From: Guptibacillus algicola
GTDB lineage: Bacteria; Bacillota; Bacilli; Bacillales; Guptibacillaceae
Length of the DNA stretch: 64,000 nt
Assembly (NCBI RefSeq): GCF_020171805.1
Contig: NZ_JAIVAF010000001.1
Location: forward strand, 62,001 to 126,000
Direction: 5' to 3'
The notes under the pieces are model-generated. The model made no database searches. It saw only the letters and a list, made by a program, of their open reading frames with translations, and was not told the origin of the DNA. Both the position numbers and the translations under genes were made by a program. Below, one piece after another: positions 7,886 through 15,367 of this stretch. Within the stretch, counting starts at the first letter, position 1. Every line of letters starts with the position of its first letter.

Positions 7886-8419
7886 TTGAAAACGTTATTA
7901 ATCGATATGGATTCGGTTATTTGTGACTTAATGACTGAATGGCATAAACGCTATAATGAGGATTACAATGATAATTTGAATGTAGAGAAGCTTGAATGTT
8001 GGCGGTCAGAAGACTATGTAAAAGAAGCGTGCGGTACCAAAATATATGAGTATCTAGATGAGCCAGGGCTTTTTCTTTCGCTATCACCTCTCCCAAACGC
8101 TATTGAGGTACTAGAAAGATTGTCAGAACACTACGAGCTCTTAATTGTTACAAGCAGTCGTACATATGCCTACACGGAAAAGGAGTTATGGGTGGAAAAA
8201 CACCTTCCTTTCATAGGAAAGCGAAACATAATCTTTACCCATCGTAAAGACATGATCCGAGGTGACCTTTTATTCGATGATGCTCCGCACAACCTTGAAG
8301 CATTTCGTGATACGGGCAGAACAGCGCTCGCCATGAATTACCCTTACAACAAGGATGTCGATGTGCCGCGCGTGAAAAGCTGGCTTGAATTTGAGAAATG
8401 GCTTTCTATGAGAAAGTGA
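7886..8419 (+). CDS. 5'(3')-deoxyribonucleotidase-like HAD phosphatase
   Basis: 177 residues. It reads as a HAD-superfamily nucleotidase of the NT5C (pyrimidine deoxynucleotidase) type, which would dephosphorylate dNMPs to keep pools balanced. Seen: motif I LLIDMDSVICDL near residue 6 (the usual DMDGV with Ser in place of Gly); a second-motif Ser/Thr in LLIVTSSRTYAYTEKE near 90; and motif IV LLFDDAPHNLEAF near 130 with the Asp pair for Mg. TTG 7886 is preferred: the ribosome site AAGGAAGTGA ends 5 nt before it, whereas GTG 7877 lies inside that site. The stop codon is 10 bp before the next gene, so the two are co-transcribed. Confidence 0.82.
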   Translation: MKTLLIDMDSVICDLMTEWHKRYNEDYNDNLNVEKLECWRSEDYVKEACGTKIYEYLDEPGLFLSLSPLPNAIEVLERLSEHYELLIVTSSRTYAYTEKELWVEKHLPFIGKRNIIFTHRKDMIRGDLLFDDAPHNLEAFRDTGRTALAMNYPYNKDVDVPRVKSWLEFEKWLSMRK

Positions 8420-8429
8420 GGAAAAACAG

Positions 8430-9353
8430 TTGTTCCTAAAAAAAGATCTCATCATAATAGGAGGAGGCCCGGCAGGAATTTCTGCAGCGATTTGGGCTAA
8501 GCGATTAGGATTGGACCATGTATTGTTAGAATCAAGAGAAGAACTCGGAGGGCAACTATCATCGATCAACAATAAGATTGTTGATTACCCAGGTGTCGTT
8601 TCAGAAAATGGGCCTTCCCTCAAAAAACAAATGGTCCATCATGCAAAAACGCTCGGATGTGAAGTATGTACAAGTATTCCAATTAAAGATGTTGATCTTA
8701 ATAACAAGACATTGCAAACCGATACTGCTACGTATACATTCAAATCGTTAATCATCGCTACGGGCTCCTCACCTAAGAAACTAAAGATACCAGGTGAACA
8801 AGAAATGATCGACAATAAAGAGGTATATTCTGCTACTCGAGATCGCGATAGGTTTACAGGGAAGAAAGTTGCCGTAATTGGTGGAGGTGATCGCGCCTTT
8901 GAAGGGGCGCTTCTTCTTGCAGAAGCAGGCGCGACTGTGCAATTGATGCATCGCTCTTCATCTTTTAAAGCAAGAAAAGAATTTCGTGATCCAGTCTTTT
9001 TTCACCCTTCTATCGAAGTGTTAACAGACACTGTCGTAACAAAGATACAAGGAACGAATGAAAAGCAATTATCTTATATGAAGAAGCAGAGTACATATGA
9101 GACATGTGTTGCAGGTGTATTTATAAGAATTGGAGTTGAGCCAAATACGGCACAGTTCATAAATGGTCTTGAATGTGATGCAGAAGGGTATCTTATATGT
9201 GATAAAGCGGGCAAAACCTCTTTACCATATGTTTATGCTGCTGGAGATGTATGTACAAGACCACTATTATCCAGTATATCCTCTGCTGCTGGTCAAGGGA
9301 TGACGGCAGTCAAGAGCTTATCTCTTTATTTAGAAAACGTAAATGAATCATGA
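8430..9353 (+). CDS. Thioredoxin-reductase-like FAD/NAD(P) oxidoreductase lacking the CxxC pair
   Basis: 307 residues with the full thioredoxin-reductase architecture: an FAD Rossmann motif IIGGGPAGISAA near residue 9, an FAD helix with GGQL near 45, an ATG signature IIATGSSPKK, a second Rossmann motif VAVIGGGDRAFEGA for NAD(P)H near 150, and the FAD C-terminal box YVYAAGDV near 270. The redox-active CATC of real TrxB is replaced by SATR (residues 134-137), so it cannot reduce thioredoxin by the normal route. Ferredoxin/flavodoxin reductases and bacillithiol disulfide reductase are related folds without that pair. It starts at TTG 8430 right after the nucleotidase and ends at a bidirectional terminator. 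Confidence 0.85.
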   Translation: MFLKKDLIIIGGGPAGISAAIWAKRLGLDHVLLESREELGGQLSSINNKIVDYPGVVSENGPSLKKQMVHHAKTLGCEVCTSIPIKDVDLNNKTLQTDTATYTFKSLIIATGSSPKKLKIPGEQEMIDNKEVYSATRDRDRFTGKKVAVIGGGDRAFEGALLLAEAGATVQLMHRSSSFKARKEFRDPVFFHPSIEVLTDTVVTKIQGTNEKQLSYMKKQSTYETCVAGVFIRIGVEPNTAQFINGLECDAEGYLICDKAGKTSLPYVYAAGDVCTRPLLSSISSAAGQGMTAVKSLSLYLENVNES

Positions 9354-9385
9354 AAAAGACTGCAGTGTTCACTGCAGTCTTTTTC
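9353..9385. terminator. Bidirectional terminator between convergent genes
   Basis: AAAAAGACTGCAGT pairs with ACTGCAGTCTTTTT around GTTC. T-runs are present on both strands, serving the flavoprotein gene (+) and the carboxypeptidase gene (-). Confidence 0.92.
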
Positions 9386-9389
9386 TATA

Positions 9390-10595
9390 TTATGGAAAAG
9401 TTCGTGATCTTCGACGTGAAGAAGACTTTTTACTTAAGAATAACGCAAGTAAAATAAAGATAAACATCCCTATTCCTATTAACAGAATGGCAAGATTCAA
9501 CCACTCATTGTTCGATTCATTCTTTTCGTCAGCTTTTTTGACGGATGCGACTTCTTCCACTTTTGTTGAGGAATCTTCTTTTAGAGATTTGCTTGCTAAG
9601 AGTGATGAATCCAGTATTGAGGTGATTGAACCAATATTCGATTCCATAACCCCTTCTTTCGTTATTGTTAACTCCGGTTCACCATCCGAGTTATTTAACA
9701 ATGTCAGATCTTTAGATAGTGTGTAATTTGTATCCTCAAGAGTCCCAATTTCTGTTCCCTCTTTGTATACCACTGGCGAAAACTCATTGAACCCATAGTT
9801 TAACAGCCTGAGGGTATCTTGGTAAGCAGTATTGTTGCTGCTCGCTTTCATCGTAACTGCGATTAATTCGCGGTCATCTTGTGATGCACTTGTAACAAGA
9901 GTGAACCCAGACTTCGAAACATATCCATTCTTTCCACCTGTTACATAGTCATAATCCAATAGTAGGCGATGGTGATTAATAAGGGTTGTATCCCACTCTT
10001 CGCCTTTCCAGTCCATTTCTTTCAAACCAGCAATAGCGCGATACTCTTCATTTTTCATTGCATATTGCGTAATCTTGGCCATATCTGATGCTGTGGTTAC
10101 GTGATTTTCATTAAATAATCCATGAGGATTCGTAAAATGAGTATCTTCGAGATTTAGTTCGTTCTCTGCAAATGCATTCATCTCATCTGCAAAAGCTTCT
10201 ACACTCCCGCTTAAATGCTCTGCTATCGCAACAGCCGCATCATTACCTGAATTAATCATCATGCCTTTAACGAGCTTTTCTAGGGGAAGCGTTTCTCCCT
10301 CAGCTAAATACACTCTCGTTCCATCGACTTCTCGAGCTCGACTACTGACTTCGACAGGTTCACTTAAGTTCCCTGATTCAATTGCTAGTATTGCTGTCAC
10401 AATCTTTGTGATGCTTGCTGGATACATTTCTTTACTGCTGTTCTTCTCATATAGAATTTGACCGGTCTTGCCGTCAATCAGTACTGCCGACTCACTTTTT
10501 ATGTTTGGTTCTTCCGCTAAGATTGAAGTAGGAAAAACACTTACCGTAATAAAATAAGCGACAAAAATCATTAACCACCTTTGTTTTGCGACCAT
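9390..10595 (-). CDS. D-alanyl-D-alanine carboxypeptidase (DacF/PBP5-type)
   Basis: 401 residues. An exported low-molecular-weight penicillin-binding protein that trims the terminal D-Ala of peptidoglycan stem peptides. Seen: a signal peptide at 1-27 ending near ILAEE; SxxK as SITK near residue 62; SGN near residue 117; and the third box as KNG in VTGGKNGYVSK near 220, where most relatives have KTG. After a linker domain a C-terminal membrane helix (LAILLIGIGMFIFILLALFL) and a basic tail RRRSRTFP anchor it, in place of the usual amphipathic helix. ATG 10595 follows GAGGAG. It could be a DacF-like sporulation or vegetative enzyme; the promoter upstream looks like sigma-A. Confidence 0.9.
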   Translation of the reverse strand: MVAKQRWLMIFVAYFITVSVFPTSILAEEPNIKSESAVLIDGKTGQILYEKNSSKEMYPASITKIVTAILAIESGNLSEPVEVSSRAREVDGTRVYLAEGETLPLEKLVKGMMINSGNDAAVAIAEHLSGSVEAFADEMNAFAENELNLEDTHFTNPHGLFNENHVTTASDMAKITQYAMKNEEYRAIAGLKEMDWKGEEWDTTLINHHRLLLDYDYVTGGKNGYVSKSGFTLVTSASQDDRELIAVTMKASSNNTAYQDTLRLLNYGFNEFSPVVYKEGTEIGTLEDTNYTLSKDLTLLNNSDGEPELTITKEGVMESNIGSITSILDSSLLASKSLKEDSSTKVEEVASVKKADEKNESNNEWLNLAILLIGIGMFIFILLALFLSKKSSSRRRSRTFP

Positions 10596-10682
10596 AGGAG
10601 CTCCTCTTTCTTTAAAATGGTATTAAAAAGAGTTCGTACACTTATTCCATCCACTGTCTAGTACAATAGACTCACCTATACC

Positions 10683-10712
10683 ATTATAAAAGAAACCAAT
10701 GACCAGCAACAA
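10683..10712 (-). promoter_or_regulatory. Sigma-A promoter of the carboxypeptidase gene
   Basis: Minus-strand TTGTTG (10707-10712), an 18-nt spacer and TATAAT (10683-10688), leaving a leader of about 80 nt. Confidence 0.65.
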
Positions 10713-10778
10713 CAATTATTGCTCTAAAAATTTTAATGTAAAAGAATTGTAATGAAATAAAAGCCGCATAGGCGACCC

Positions 10779-10943
10779 CTACGAAACATTCGAATGCTTC
10801 CATTGTTCAAAAATTTCCTGAGGAGCTGTCCAACATAGCCAGGAAACAAGTATTTTATTCTCATCCGTTAATACGAGCCAGTATTCCCATCTTCTTTTTT
10901 CAAGGTTTTGATAAATACCCGATTTTTTTATGAACCGATCCAT
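10779..10943 (-). CDS. Small hypothetical protein, 54 residues
   Basis: I do not recognise it. The 54-residue product (MDRFIKKSGIYQNLEK...) is basic at the start and rich in Trp (WEYWLVL, WLCWTAPQEIFEQW). It has no signal peptide or zinc motif. ATG 10943 has a perfect-looking GGAGGGG site 7 nt upstream, which is the main reason to call it a gene; the same frame extends to 11030 but without a ribosome site. It is transcribed away from the SASP gene. Confidence 0.6.
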   Translation of the reverse strand: MDRFIKKSGIYQNLEKRRWEYWLVLTDENKILVSWLCWTAPQEIFEQWKHSNVS

Positions 10944-11063
10944 GTTATTTCCCCTCCAGTATGCTCTTACCAATCTCTCTAGTACTATTCGACTCAGATT
11001 CTTTGAATCCTTTTTGAATATTCTAAACATTCATCACAAGCCCAATATCTACCAATAGATTTT

Positions 11064-11094
11064 TGGATAAGGGACTATCCCTTTGTACATGATA
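11064..11094 (+). promoter_or_regulatory. Sigma-G promoter of the SASP gene
   Basis: TGGATA (11064-11069), an 18-nt spacer and CATGATA (11088-11094), matching the forespore sigma-G pattern TGAATA/CATnnTA with one mismatch in the -35. It lies directly upstream of the SASP ribosome site. Confidence 0.7.
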
Positions 11095-11115
11095 AGGAGC
11101 AAGGAGGTGTACAAC

Positions 11116-11319
11116 ATGGCAGATAACAATAGCTCAAACAACTTGGTAGTCCCTGGTGTACAACAAGCTTTAGATTCAATGAAGTATGAAATTGCAAGAG
11201 AATTTGGCGTACAGCTTGGTCCAGACTCCACTTCTCGTTCTAACGGATCTGTTGGAGGAGAAATCACAAAGCGCCTTGTCCAAATGGCTGAACAGCAACT
11301 TGGCGGCGGCAAGTACTAA
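11116..11319 (+). CDS. Alpha/beta-type small acid-soluble spore protein
   Basis: 67 residues. The protein coats and protects spore DNA in the forespore and is cleaved by the GPR protease at germination. Seen: [19 protein letters not shown], containing the GPR site (EIA before the REFGV segment), and the second DNA-binding stretch [20 protein letters not shown] 11116 follows AAGGAGGTG. A sigma-G-type promoter precedes it and a strong terminator follows. Which ssp letter it corresponds to cannot be decided, because the alpha/beta SASPs are nearly interchangeable. Confidence 0.96.
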   Translation: MADNNSSNNLVVPGVQQALDSMKYEIAREFGVQLGPDSTSRSNGSVGGEITKRLVQMAEQQLGGGKY

Positions 11320-11344
11320 GATCAACTAATAAGTATGGATAGTT

Positions 11345-11370
11345 AAAGGCGGATGCTTTCCGCCTTTTTC
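11345..11370. terminator. Terminator of the SASP gene
   Basis: AAAGGCGGA pairs with TCCGCCTTT, followed by further T on the plus strand. Its A-rich 5' flank also gives a T-run for the convergent minus-strand gene. Confidence 0.88.
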
Positions 11371-11872
11371 ATTTTAGCTCAGCTAATTCATTAGCTGTAC
11401 GAATGGTATAATCAACAATCGTCGTAAGATCACTTATTTGATCTTCATTGATTTGACGATTGAACTCAAGATCAATTTTATTCATTATCGTTGATTCCTG
11501 TCGATATTTATAAGAAAGCGTTTGACTTACATAAGGACGATCGCCCCATATCTTCTTAATCAGTTTATAGATTTCATCACATATCCCTTTATCGCGAACA
11601 GCCATTTCAAAACTCAGCTTTAACTCGCAACCAGGCTCTATGTCCTCTAACTGTAGCTGCTCAGCGCTAAAACTCTCAAGACTTGCATGAAGGTTTATCG
11701 TACTTATAACCTTCTCATTTTCTTCAAAAGTAACGACATAGGTCCTTGAAAGAGTCGCTAGATCAACCAGATCGCTTCGGTTACTTATAGTGATCTCACC
11801 GTCTAGATCTCGATCGTATAACTCACCTTCAAGGACAACTTTAACATTCTCATATATTGTTGGATCGAACAT
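11369..11872 (-). CDS. Hypothetical protein, 167 residues
   Basis: I do not recognise the family. The product is acidic and soluble, with an apparent beta-rich first half (VKVVLEGELYDRDLDGEITI...) and helical C-terminus (DQISDLTTIVDYTIRTANELAELK). There is no signal peptide, membrane segment or cysteine motif except two isolated Cys. ATG 11872 has GGGAGG 8 nt upstream. Codon use and composition match the neighbours. It follows the zinc-ribbon gene by 53 bp in the same direction, so both may share a transcript. Confidence 0.75.
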   Translation of the reverse strand: MFDPTIYENVKVVLEGELYDRDLDGEITISNRSDLVDLATLSRTYVVTFEENEKVISTINLHASLESFSAEQLQLEDIEPGCELKLSFEMAVRDKGICDEIYKLIKKIWGDRPYVSQTLSYKYRQESTIMNKIDLEFNRQINEDQISDLTTIVDYTIRTANELAELK

Positions 11873-11925
11873 ATCTCAAACCTCCCAGTCTCCCTACTAT
11901 ATCATGAACTGGGTATGGATAACGT

Positions 11926-12177
11926 CTATGAACCCCTTGGATGTGAGCGTGCAAATTGGATAAACGTTTCTTCATCTGCAATCTCACCACATGTTGCACA
12001 TTGTATTCGATATTCAGGACCTCTGTATTCCATATGAAAAGGATCCATCTCTCCTTCTCCCATGATCGACATAACCTCACCTGATTCTGGGTCCATTTTA
12101 ACCGACGTAACCTTCTGCTCTAATTTGTTAAACCTCGATCGATTTGTTTTACATCTTGGACATAAGTAAGCTGTCAT
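11926..12177 (-). CDS. Small zinc-ribbon-like protein
   Basis: 83 residues. Two CxxC knuckles, CPRC near residue 6 and CATC near residue 58, would bind one zinc ion; the insert carries MDPESGEVMSIMGEGEMDPFH. No DNA-binding or catalytic domain is attached, and I do not know its function. ATG 12177 follows GGGAGTGAC. It stands upstream of the 167-residue unknown in the same orientation, in the small-gene zone near yppE. Confidence 0.75.
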   Translation of the reverse strand: MTAYLCPRCKTNRSRFNKLEQKVTSVKMDPESGEVMSIMGEGEMDPFHMEYRGPEYRIQCATCGEIADEETFIQFARSHPRGS

Positions 12178-12271
12178 AATGTCACTCCCTTTTTTATTAG
12201 TATTTATGAAAAAAGGAAAACTATTCAATTAATACAGTACGTGAAATTAAACAATCGTACACGAACAACTG

Positions 12272-12305
12272 TCAAAAAAAACTGTCGAGGCATTCTCGAC
12301 AGTTT
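12272..12305 (-). terminator. Terminator of yppE
   Basis: AAACTGTCGAG pairs with CTCGACAGTTT around a 5-nt loop; the A-run on the plus strand gives the T-tract for the minus strand. Confidence 0.9.
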
Positions 12306-12314
12306 GGATGAACG

Positions 12315-12671
12315 TTATTCTGTTTGTTCGAGTATCTTTTCGAGCACATATTCGATCGATTGTACTCTCTCATTAAACTTCTTAGGTCCTGTATCCTTTT
12401 GCCAGGCAATAACAGAAACCATTTCTAGATTTTCATACGTATTTTTTATTTGAATGGGATATAAATATTTGGGTTTATTCTCGATCACCCATTCTTTCGC
12501 TAAAGGCTCCCATTCTTTTAATAAGGCAAGCGCACGATCTGCGAACGGTTTGACTTCACCATAAAAATCAACCTCGTATGTATCGAGTTGAGTACGGTTC
12601 ACGTACTGCAGCCGCGCTTCCTCTGTTATTTCCATCAATTGTTTTGTATTTATTATTAACTTCTCATTCAT
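12315..12671 (-). CDS. yppE: YppE family protein (DUF1798)
   Basis: 118 residues, close to the B. subtilis YppE length. It is an all-helical acidic protein, with a conserved-looking region beginning INTKQLMEITEEARLQYV and an FYGEVKPFADRALALLKEW segment. The function is unknown in the family. ATG 12671 (MNEKL) follows GGGAGTGA; the longer frame upstream has no ribosome site. Its position near yppC and sspM matches B. subtilis, which supports the name; here racA lies between. Confidence 0.82.
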   Translation of the reverse strand: MNEKLIINTKQLMEITEEARLQYVNRTQLDTYEVDFYGEVKPFADRALALLKEWEPLAKEWVIENKPKYLYPIQIKNTYENLEMVSVIAWQKDTGPKKFNERVQSIEYVLEKILEQTE

Positions 12672-12726
12672 GACAGTCACTCCCATCTTATCCATCCTAA
12701 CACAAATCCCCTTCTTCAATCACAAA

Positions 12727-12757
12727 CAAAAAACCTTATATCCAACGTGGACATAAG
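12727..12757 (-). terminator. Terminator of racA
   Basis: CCTTATATCCA pairs with TGGACATAAGG with a 3-nt loop and a T-run on the minus strand. Confidence 0.85.
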
Positions 12758-12783
12758 GCCAGCATATTGATTTAGCTTCCTTA

Positions 12784-13284
12784 TTAGAAACTAAATAAAC
12801 TCATAATCCAGGGACGCTTTACTTTTCCTGATGACTGGCCCACTGCTTCTTGAATAGATGTATGCTCTTCAAGCTCCATTAATTTTTCTTCGATACGAGT
12901 GACTTTCTTAACGAGCTCATCGAGTTCAGCACGGTGTTGCAGCACTTGAACTGTAATCACTTCATCTGCCTTCTTTTCTAACTGTTTTTCAAGCTGCTCA
13001 AGTCTAACAGAGAAACGATCGAGTCTCTGTTCAAATTTCTCTTGTGAAACAACTTTAGCGACTGGCTTTTTCGTACCTTGATCAGTCGTCTTGATCTCTT
13101 CCATAGATTGACCCCTACGCAACTCTTCTTGAATGTGTTTCAGCTTTGTGATGGTTTCCTCGCTAAATAAAAAATGACCGAGTTCATTTTTCTCACAATC
13201 TAAATCAAAGAATTTCACCCATCTCTGAACAGTAGTAGGATTCACTCCAAGTTCATCAGAAACTTGCTTCGTTTTTACCAACAT
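12784..13284 (-). CDS. racA: RacA-like chromosome-anchoring protein
   Basis: 166 residues. RacA binds origin-proximal DNA and tethers it to the cell pole (through DivIVA) when sporulation begins. Seen: an N-terminal MerR-type helix-turn-helix (VSDELGVNPTTVQRWVKFF, residues 8-26) followed by CEKNELGHFLFSEE, the wing typical of RacA; a long heptad coiled coil from about 85 to 140 (RLDRFSVRLEQLEKQLEKK); and a basic/aromatic C-terminus KRPWIMSLFSF that could bind membrane. It is not at the B. subtilis racA position, so another MerR-like coiled-coil protein remains possible. Confidence 0.75.
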   Translation of the reverse strand: MLVKTKQVSDELGVNPTTVQRWVKFFDLDCEKNELGHFLFSEETITKLKHIQEELRRGQSMEEIKTTDQGTKKPVAKVVSQEKFEQRLDRFSVRLEQLEKQLEKKADEVITVQVLQHRAELDELVKKVTRIEEKLMELEEHTSIQEAVGQSSGKVKRPWIMSLFSF

Positions 13285-13439
13285 GAAATCCCATCCTTTC
13301 GTTCATTTTAGGCTTCCGCCTGTTTTGTAATTGTATAATTCTCCTTAAGTGTGCTATCGCCTTCTTCACTGACAAAACTAGAAGCGTTTCGCCAAAGGTA
13401 GTGATTTCCTGATAAAGAGAAACTTATTCGACAGCTGAA

Positions 13440-13469
13440 CGAATGATTTTGTAACATCTGCTCACACTA
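13440..13469 (+). promoter_or_regulatory. Possible sigma-G promoter of sspM
   Basis: CGAATG (13440-13445), a 17-nt spacer and CACACTA (13463-13469), a partial match to TGAATA/CATnnTA. It sits 20 bp before the sspM start. Confidence 0.5.
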
Positions 13470-13489
13470 TTGACAGGAGGTGTAGTGAG

Positions 13490-13606
13490 ATGACAAAAAA
13501 ACGCAAGTTACAAAAACCTGCAAGAAACACACAACCTTCACAAGAAGAAACAAGAACTGGTTATGGTAACAAGAAGCTAGAAGGACCAAATCGTCCTTCA
13601 ACATAA
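13490..13606 (+). CDS. sspM: Minor small acid-soluble spore protein SspM
   Basis: 38 residues, too short for most gene finders. The basic start MTKKRKLQKPARN and especially the end KKLEGPNRPST match the C-terminus of B. subtilis SspM (KKLGGPNRPST). The gene lies next to yppC and yppE as in B. subtilis. ATG 13490 follows GGAGGTG. A sigma-G-like promoter precedes it and a strong bidirectional terminator follows. It should be made only in the forespore. Confidence 0.9.
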   Translation: MTKKRKLQKPARNTQPSQEETRTGYGNKKLEGPNRPST

Positions 13607-13639
13607 AACCCAGGGGATACACGCTATCCCCTGGGTTTT
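13605..13639. terminator. Bidirectional terminator between sspM and yppC
   Basis: A 15-bp perfect stem (AAAACCCAGGGGATA with TATCCCCTGGGTTTT) and a 5-nt loop. The last codons of yppC are part of the stem. Confidence 0.93.
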
Positions 13640-14589
13640 ATCATGTTCTCAAGCTCTATTCCTATTTTTAACTGACTCCTTTTCTTTTGATACCATTCTG
13701 TCAAATCATCGGTATGTGGAAGGTGAACCTCTTTTGATAACATGGAAGAGATTTGCCTCCTTCCTTTAAACCATTCCACTTTTTCTCTTTGATGATGAGA
13801 TACGATTGGAAAAGCTTCCCTTAACAGCGGTCCTTCCTTTCTTTTCCCCATATACTTTTCATAATCGTAGCGGTTTCCTGTTGCAGGGGTTTTTAACGCG
13901 AACTCATAAAACGATGAGAAAAGAGCTGGATGAAACAATAACGTTGCTAGCTTTTTCCCTAACTCCACCCTTTTCTTCGTATGTCGAAACCCCTTTACTG
14001 TGACTCCGTACAATTTTCCATTTCTAGTTGGAAAGAGAACCGTACTAAAATGAAACCACTCCTGCACATTGAAAAGGAAAGAATGGAAAACCTTTTTTTG
14101 GTAGCTATGATGGTACAGCACTGGGCGTTCGATAACATGCTGTTCATTTATGATTAATGCCTTCATCAACCGCTCTTCATCCCTACTTTCAAAGAACACG
14201 TCCCATTCTTGCTGCATAAAAGCTGATACATTGAATTCACTCAGAGCTGACATAATGGAGCTATTTGACTGTTTACTTCTTTCATATAGCAAAAGCTGAG
14301 GAAATGCGTCTTCAAAAATGGTCCAGTTCGCACGTTCATATGTAAGAAACAATGTGGTGATCTGTTCGTCTGATAATACCTTAGGAAACCATTCACCTCG
14401 TAAATCTCCCATGCTCCATCCCGCATTTCTTGAAACCATGGACGCTAAGAATGCCCATTTAATCTCAGGATTGCGCTTAAAATAAGCTTGATAAAATACG
14501 GTACGTGAAATATTATCCTTGTTTCCTCTTGTAGTAATTTTCTTAATTTCTTCTAGCTCTGTCTTAGTAATCCCCATCTTCTTTTTCAA
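13624..14589 (-). CDS. yppC: YppC, DUF2515 family protein
   Basis: About 321 residues, with the DUF2515 pattern: NISRTVFYQAYFKRNPEIKWAFLASMVSRNAGWSMGDLRG in the first third, TYERANWTIFEDAFPQLLLYE, and a later FLFNVQEWFHFSTVLFPTRNG. The function is unknown. I favour TTG 14589, which lies 8 nt after AGGTGA; GTG 14601 falls inside that ribosome site, and ATG 14577 is possible. It is divergent from recU as in B. subtilis. The final residues MIKPRG are encoded inside the terminator hairpin shared with sspM. Confidence 0.85.
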   Translation of the reverse strand: MKKKMGITKTELEEIKKITTRGNKDNISRTVFYQAYFKRNPEIKWAFLASMVSRNAGWSMGDLRGEWFPKVLSDEQITTLFLTYERANWTIFEDAFPQLLLYERSKQSNSSIMSALSEFNVSAFMQQEWDVFFESRDEERLMKALIINEQHVIERPVLYHHSYQKKVFHSFLFNVQEWFHFSTVLFPTRNGKLYGVTVKGFRHTKKRVELGKKLATLLFHPALFSSFYEFALKTPATGNRYDYEKYMGKRKEGPLLREAFPIVSHHQREKVEWFKGRRQISSMLSKEVHLPHTDDLTEWYQKKRSQLKIGIELENMIKPRG

Positions 14590-14683
14590 TCTTTTTTTCA
14601 CCTGCTTGAAACATTTTGGTCGTGCAAGACGTTATAATTAGAGTAGAATAGTTGAAGTAGCTTCTACAGAAAGGATGGTTAGA

Positions 14684-15292
14684 TTGCCGATTCGATATCC
14701 GAACGGAAAGCCGTATGTCCCTTCGGCTCAGAATCAGCTTGCAAGTCAGAAACAAAAATCATATAGCAACCGCGGAATGACCCTTGAAGAAGACATCAAC
14801 AAAAGTAATACTTATTATCTCTCGGTAGGCAAAGCAGTTATTCATAAAAAACCAACACCTGTTCAAATTGTTAATGTCGATTACCCAAAACGAAGTGCAG
14901 CCGTTATTAAAGAAGCCTATTTCAAACAAGCTTCCACTACTGACTACAATGGAGTCTATAAAGGAAGATATATTGATTTTGAAGCCAAAGAGACGAAAAA
15001 TAAAACGTCTTTTCCTTTAAATAACTTCCATGAGCATCAGATAACTCATATGAAGCAAGTCATAGACCAGGATGGCATTTGTTTCATCATTTTACGCTTC
15101 TCTACCTCTGACGAAGTTTTCTTCTATGATGCTTCGCATTTATTGCACCACTGGTGTGAAATGACAAATGGTGGTAGAAAATCGATTAAAAAACAAGATA
15201 TTGAACGGAATGGAATCAAGATCCCATATTCTTTTCAGCCACGCATTGACTATATGAAGATTATTGATAAAATGTATTTCAATTATTGCTAG
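14684..15292 (+). CDS. recU: Holliday junction resolvase RecU
   Basis: 202 residues. A Mg-dependent endonuclease that cuts four-way junctions during recombinational repair and chromosome segregation. Seen: the N-terminus [12 protein letters not shown], the conserved [12 protein letters not shown] near residue 33, and the PD-(D/E)xK core: [31 protein letters not shown] at about 85-115 with catalytic D, E and K, then [12 protein letters not shown] 14684 gives the start MPIRYPNGK, aligned with B. subtilis RecU, and lies 8 nt after AAGGA; ATG 14675 overlaps the ribosome site. It is followed by ponA, the classical pair. Confidence 0.97.
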   Translation: MPIRYPNGKPYVPSAQNQLASQKQKSYSNRGMTLEEDINKSNTYYLSVGKAVIHKKPTPVQIVNVDYPKRSAAVIKEAYFKQASTTDYNGVYKGRYIDFEAKETKNKTSFPLNNFHEHQITHMKQVIDQDGICFIILRFSTSDEVFFYDASHLLHHWCEMTNGGRKSIKKQDIERNGIKIPYSFQPRIDYMKIIDKMYFNYC

Positions 15293-15367
15293 TTTTTAGC
15301 GCATTCATAAAATAAGGGATTGTATCGAATCCTATAAAGAGTATTGGTTTGAAAGGCAGGAATATGC

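Noticed and set aside
13285-13489. Small gene or sigma-H promoter before racA
   Set aside because: No frame with a ribosome site; an AGGAG-like box is present but the matching -10 spacing does not fit sigma-H.
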